Positions 60,344-64,000 of a stretch of DNA of 64,000 bases are shown piece after piece. Made by a program: the position numbers and the translations under genes. This DNA is from Brumimicrobium sp964585545 (GTDB lineage Bacteria; Bacteroidota; Bacteroidia; Flavobacteriales_D; Crocinitomicaceae), in assembly GCA_964585545.1 (NCBI GenBank), contig CAZPDT010000006.1, positions 62,001 to 126,000 of the forward strand. Direction: 5' to 3'. The notes below the pieces were generated by a model. The model was not told the origin of the DNA. It searched no databases and saw nothing but the letters and a program-made list of their open reading frames with translations. The first letter of the stretch is position 1. Each line of letters opens with the position of its first letter.

Positions 60344-61144
60344 TTATTTAAAATTACAAGCCCCTCTTTGGTTCCCAAAGATTATCATAGGACAATTCGT
60401 TATTGGATTAGGACAAACAGCACAAGGAAAATCGTAGGCATTTTGAACAATATCTTCTTTGAAAATTTCATCCGGTGTACCGTGATTAATAACCTTTCCT
60501 TGCTTTAGCAAGAGGACTTTATCAGCAAATTCTGCGGCTAAATTTAAATCGTGTAACACTAAAATCGCAGCATTTCCTTTTTCTGTAAAGGCTTTTATGT
60601 TTTCTAAAATTTTATGCTGATATCGAACATCTAGGTTGTTTAGAGGCTCATCAAAAAAGGCCAGCTTATGCTCAATATCATTATCGAGTTGAGCTATAAC
60701 TCTAGCCAAATGTACACGCTGTTTTTCTCCGCCGGAAAGTGAATTGTAATTTCTATCTTTTAAATCAAAAATATCACAATCTTTCATGGCTTCGTCAATT
60801 ACTTCTATATCTACTGTGCTAGGTGTATGTTTAAAATAAGGATAGCGCCCCATCAAAACAATTTCTTTTACCAATAGCTCAATATCTGAATTGATTTCTT
60901 GTGAAAATTTTGCTTTGTTATATGCGAGTTCTTTATCATTCCATTTTGAGAGTCTTTTTTCTTTTAAAAAGACAGCATCATCAGCTTGTGCGTTTTCTTT
61001 TGCCAGCACCTTTAATAAGGTAGATTTTCCGGCTCCATTTGGACCAATAATTATAAGCAACTCACCCTTTTCAACAGATAAATCGATTCCATTCAAGATT
61101 TTAATCTTGCGATGTGAAAAAGATATCTTATCTGCTTTAATCAT
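60344..61144 (-). CDS. hmuV: Heme ABC transporter ATP-binding protein HmuV
   Basis: A 266-residue FecE/HmuV-type ATPase. Walker A IIGPNGAGKSTLLKVLAKE (about 33-51), signature NSLSGGEKQRVHLARVIAQ, Walker B LAFFDEPLNNLD, and a switch His in LVLHDLNLAAEFAD. The C-terminus is unusual, with four Cys (CAVCPNPITNCP and GACNFK). It energises import by HmuU. It follows hmuU after 4 nt and precedes the chaN remnant by 14 nt, in a five-gene minus-strand run. Confidence 0.9.
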   Translation of the reverse strand: MIKADKISFSHRKIKILNGIDLSVEKGELLIIIGPNGAGKSTLLKVLAKENAQADDAVFLKEKRLSKWNDKELAYNKAKFSQEINSDIELLVKEIVLMGRYPYFKHTPSTVDIEVIDEAMKDCDIFDLKDRNYNSLSGGEKQRVHLARVIAQLDNDIEHKLAFFDEPLNNLDVRYQHKILENIKAFTEKGNAAILVLHDLNLAAEFADKVLLLKQGKVINHGTPDEIFKEDIVQNAYDFPCAVCPNPITNCPMIIFGNQRGACNFK

Positions 61145-61148
61145 TTTG

Positions 61149-62180
61149 TTATAATGTTTTTTTGTGTCTTATTAAAATAGCAATAAAAATTGGCGCTCCC
61201 ATAAAAGCAGTCAAAACTCCTATAGGCATCTCCGAAGGCGCAACAATAGTTCTACTTAAGGTATCTGCACACAAAAGAAGTATGCCTCCAAGAATAGCCG
61301 AAAGGGGTAAGATGATGTGATAATTTGCTTTAAAAATTAATCGTATAATATAAGGAACTATTAATCCAACAAACCCAATGGCTCCAGCAAAAGCAACACA
61401 GGTTCCTACCATTAGTGAAGTAAGAATAATGATTGTTTTTTTAATTTTTTCAACATTAATACCGATATGCGTTGCGTCTTGCTCTCCTAATGCCATTGCA
61501 TTTAATGCTTTCCCTTTGTTGATTAGAAACAAATAAGAGCATGAAACAACAACTGCTAAAATCCCATTTTTTACCCAAGTGGCACCGCCTAAACTTCCAA
61601 GCATCCAAAAGGTCAAATCACGGAGTTCTTCTTCATCAGTAAGATAGGTTAAAAAACCAGTTGCTGCACCAGCCAATGCAGAAATTGCTACTCCTGCAAG
61701 AAGCATAATAACAACATTTGTTTTACCTCTTGTTGTTGAAATTTGATATACAAATAACATCGTTAAAATTGCACCAAAGAAAGCCATAAAACTGATTAGT
61801 GAGTAATGCAATACCTCAGGTATAAACGCGCGTAAACCTTCTCCTAAAACAATGGCAATAGCCGCAAATAAAGATGCCCCTGTCGTAACACCAATAAGCC
61901 CGGGTGTTGCCAAAGGATTTTTAAACATTCCTTGAAGACAAGCGCCAGAAACAGCTAATGCACTTCCAATGAGTATGGCCATAATAATTCGAGGAAGACG
62001 CAAATCAAAAAAAACAAATGAATCATTTGAAGAAACTGCTGTTCCTTTAGTGAAACCACTTTTGAAAACATCCCATAAATCATTATCAAATTGATACACA
62101 CCGAAGGTTAATGATAATAAACCTAAAAGAGAAAGTGCGATAATGCCAATTATAACATATATGGATAGCTTACTTTGCAT
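61149..62180 (-). CDS. hmuU: Heme ABC transporter permease HmuU (FecCD family)
   Basis: A 343-residue polytopic permease with about ten membrane segments. FecCD-family sequence is clear: LRLPRIIMAILIGSALAVSG, ACLQGMFKNPLATPGLIGVT, GASLFAAIAIV, and late GAIGFVGLIVPYIIRL. It forms the inner-membrane channel with HmuV. The gene overlaps hmuT by 11 nt (62170-62180), indicating coupled translation. Siderophore or cobalamin permeases share the fold; heme is inferred from the HmuT type and DUF6607 neighbour. Confidence 0.9.
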   Translation of the reverse strand: MQSKLSIYVIIGIIALSLLGLLSLTFGVYQFDNDLWDVFKSGFTKGTAVSSNDSFVFFDLRLPRIIMAILIGSALAVSGACLQGMFKNPLATPGLIGVTTGASLFAAIAIVLGEGLRAFIPEVLHYSLISFMAFFGAILTMLFVYQISTTRGKTNVVIMLLAGVAISALAGAATGFLTYLTDEEELRDLTFWMLGSLGGATWVKNGILAVVVSCSYLFLINKGKALNAMALGEQDATHIGINVEKIKKTIIILTSLMVGTCVAFAGAIGFVGLIVPYIIRLIFKANYHIILPLSAILGGILLLCADTLSRTIVAPSEMPIGVLTAFMGAPIFIAILIRHKKTL

Positions 62181-63054
62181 ATGGAATTAAAAGCTGATTG
62201 AGCTGGTAGATAGCTTTTCCTACACGTGGTCCAAAGTTGTTAATCAAACCACCATCCATTGTGATTACAGCTTTATTCTTTCCTGCATTGGTTTGGCTTA
62301 TTCCTGGTATTTTTAACAAGCCGTCAATTCCATCAAGGCTTTTTAGTCCCGAGTTGAACATCATTATTACATCTGGATTATTATTGATTAAAGCTTCAGT
62401 TGTTAATGGTTTATATTTTTTAATATCATCAACAGCGTTATCTCCTCCGGCTAAATCTATTAATGCTTCAATGGGAGTACCTTCTCCGGCAATCATCATA
62501 GTTCCGGCTCCTCTCGCATAAATAAACAAAACTTCTGGTTCTTCCTTGAATGATTTTATCTTCGATAAGCTTTTATCTATTTCTGAGGTTAAATTTGTAG
62601 CATCATTTACTCCTATAGCCAAAGCAACATCTTCAATAAATGATTTTACACTGGGAATTGTATATTCTTTTGAAAAGAATTTGCATGTAACTCCTGATGC
62701 TTTTAGTTTTTTCTCAAGTTTTGGATTGATATCACCTTTGTCAACTAAAATAAGCGTTGGTTGGAGCGCCATTAAAGCCTCCATAGATAAAGACTGTGTT
62801 CTTCCTAAGCTTTTCACAGAGTCACGAACCCAGTCTGGATATGTACTTGTTGCATCACGACCAACCAAAAGATCCCCTTTTCCTAATTCAGCGACAATGG
62901 CTGTAATAGCGCCATCAAGGGAAACAATTCTTTGTTCTACTTGAGTTGAATCCTTGCTGTTCTCTTTTTGGGTTTTGTTATCGGTTCCGTTTTTACAAGA
63001 AACCAAAACAGTTCCAATTAGTAGAAACGATAAAAATAGATTTGTTTTTTTCAT
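62170..63054 (-). CDS. hmuT: Heme-binding periplasmic lipoprotein HmuT
   Basis: A 294-residue substrate-binding protein of the TroA/FhuD fold with a lipobox (TVLVSC, Cys about 20), followed by a Lys/Asp/Thr linker. The two lobes are visible: RIVSLDGAITAIVAELGKGD and LLVGRDATSTYPDWV in the first, LFIYARGAGTMMIAGEGTPI and AGGDNAVDDIKKYKPLTTEA in the second. The RxxGxxMxxG-like context and the gene order point to heme. It delivers substrate to HmuU. It lies 24 nt downstream of the DUF6607 gene. Confidence 0.88.
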   Translation of the reverse strand: MKKTNLFLSFLLIGTVLVSCKNGTDNKTQKENSKDSTQVEQRIVSLDGAITAIVAELGKGDLLVGRDATSTYPDWVRDSVKSLGRTQSLSMEALMALQPTLILVDKGDINPKLEKKLKASGVTCKFFSKEYTIPSVKSFIEDVALAIGVNDATNLTSEIDKSLSKIKSFKEEPEVLFIYARGAGTMMIAGEGTPIEALIDLAGGDNAVDDIKKYKPLTTEALINNNPDVIMMFNSGLKSLDGIDGLLKIPGISQTNAGKNKAVITMDGGLINNFGPRVGKAIYQLNQLLIPYAK

Positions 63055-63078
63055 TTTTATTTCTTTTGAATGTTTGTT

Positions 63079-63984
63079 TTATCCGTTATACCCTTCAACG
63101 TGTTTTGATAAAAGCGCTTTAATTTCTGACGTTGCTTTTTCTTCATTGAAATTTTCTCCTGAGAATGTTTTAGAAAGACCGAGTTGTGCCATATACAAAT
63201 CTTCATCTTTGTTGATAACAATCTTATCTCGAGAATCAGTAATATCTTTCCATATTTGACGAACCAATGCCCAAAAATCTACTTGATTTTCCCACATATC
63301 TATTGCCAATTGTGGATCATAGTCTTTTTTAGTGAAGGTTTCCAATCCTTTTTCCATGCAAATGAGAGTTTCTTCGCCATTATCATTGCAATGAATCTTT
63401 TTATTGTCTTGCTCCAAAACCCAGTCTCCGTTGTCAAATATCTCAATATGAGAATGACGTTTCAAAACGTTGTAGTCTGTACGACCTGCAGTTGAAATTT
63501 CTCTTCTCGGTAGGGCTGCGTTGGCTGTGCTTTCCCAAAAATGACGTCCATCAACATGTACCCACGTTCCAAAGCCTTCGTAACGAGGAGCGTCATCTAC
63601 TTGATAAACTTTTTGAGACCAAGTTCCTGCAGCTTGTTCGGGCGTCAAAATGATTTTTTTCCATTCATGGTTTTTTTCTAATACAACCAACTCTCGGTTT
63701 TCGTAAATCCAATCTTGTCGCCAGTGTTTGATGATAACATCATTATTCACAAACAAAATGTGTTGTATTGAAATTTTATCTTCTGTTTCTTCAATAATAT
63801 GAGCCACTTCTTTGGCTGCTGAAAATTTTCGATCATGATATTCATAATTTTTAATTGGTGAAAATGTTTCTGAAAACTTGAAAGACACTCTATAACATCC
63901 CGCTAAAGATTTAATCAATTCTCTTTCTAATTCTTTCTTTTCTTTTTTAACTGCTTCCGGAGTTTCTAAAACAGATGTTGACAT
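63079..63984 (-). CDS. DUF6607-family protein of the heme uptake operon
   Basis: A 301-residue protein without a clear signal peptide at this start (MSTSVLETPEAVKKEKKELE). Features: LAGCYRVSFKFSETFSPIKN, IQHILFVNNDVIIKHWRQDW, TWSQKVYQVDDAPRYEGFG and WVHVDGRHFWESTANAALPRRE, several with conserved Trp/His/Arg. I associate it with DUF6607, which occurs with HmuTUV-type genes in Bacteroidota. Several His and Trp residues could serve heme handling, but the function is unknown. The start lies 16 nt from the window edge; more of the operon, perhaps the outer-membrane receptor, is probably upstream. If an upstream start exists, it could supply a signal sequence. Confidence 0.72.
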   Translation of the reverse strand: MSTSVLETPEAVKKEKKELERELIKSLAGCYRVSFKFSETFSPIKNYEYHDRKFSAAKEVAHIIEETEDKISIQHILFVNNDVIIKHWRQDWIYENRELVVLEKNHEWKKIILTPEQAAGTWSQKVYQVDDAPRYEGFGTWVHVDGRHFWESTANAALPRREISTAGRTDYNVLKRHSHIEIFDNGDWVLEQDNKKIHCNDNGEETLICMEKGLETFTKKDYDPQLAIDMWENQVDFWALVRQIWKDITDSRDKIVINKDEDLYMAQLGLSKTFSGENFNEEKATSEIKALLSKHVEGYNG

Positions 63985-64000
63985 AATTTTTTCTTTTATT

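Overview
This 64 kb window is an AT-rich (roughly 36-37% G+C by eye) chromosomal segment of a member of the Bacteroidota, most probably class Flavobacteriia, order Flavobacteriales (Cryomorphaceae/Crocinitomicaceae-like; the family is a guess). The grounds are several secreted proteins with type IX secretion (T9SS) C-terminal domains, promoters of the Bacteroidota TTTG...TANNTTTG type, families largely typical of the phylum (DUF4293, DUF2911, the LuxC-type acyl-CoA reductase, GlmU-like and GH3-serine hydrolase fusion proteins), and a bacillithiol enzyme (BshA). I see no rRNA, tRNA, CRISPR array, prophage or complete insertion sequence.

Layout. 1-3.0 kb: start of wecB, a 49-residue protein, fabG, a LuxC-like acyl-CoA reductase and a divergent dicluster ferredoxin. 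3.1-9.5 kb: a pseudo-receiver/adenylate cyclase/HD protein, bshA and a NagZ-like glycosidase fused to a serine hydrolase. 9.6-14 kb: a small membrane protein, mutL and two rhomboid proteases in one operon, with tatA convergent. 14.2-18 kb: an ECF sigma/TonB-like membrane protein pair and etfBA. 18-24.4 kb: housekeeping and secreted proteins, a shrunken S9 peptidase remnant, and the rpsP-rimM-trmN6 operon with a very long S16 tail. 24.6-27.1 kb: a complete HpaII-like type II restriction-modification cassette with hairpin-forming and repeated DNA at its edges. 27.2-41.4 kb: an M13 peptidase, then a long minus-strand run (ABC-F, T9SS esterase, DUF4293, Lon, PlsC, GlmU-like, ArgS, arginase). 41.5-45.6 kb: lipoprotein, ftsK and lolA. 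45.7-58.4 kb: T9SS cargo, two more ECF sigma/membrane protein pairs, mdh and an XRE regulator. 58.5-64 kb: two broken genes, an NADP-binding oxidoreductase and a heme uptake operon (DUF6607-hmuT-hmuU-hmuV-chaN pseudogene).

Themes. Three ECF sigma factors each sit directly before, and overlap, a gene for a membrane-anchored protein, suggesting three separate envelope-sensing circuits; one partner ends in a gliding/T9SS-type-B-like domain. Four intact T9SS cargo proteins are present, plus one decayed secreted-protein gene. Gene decay is visible three times (S9 peptidase, chaN, and the secreted protein at 58.57 kb). A three-copy intergenic repeat with imperfect terminal inverted repeats (about 14.0, 21.1 and 53.8 kb) looks like a MITE or REP-type element. 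Functions were assigned by reading motifs and family recall only; no database search was possible.
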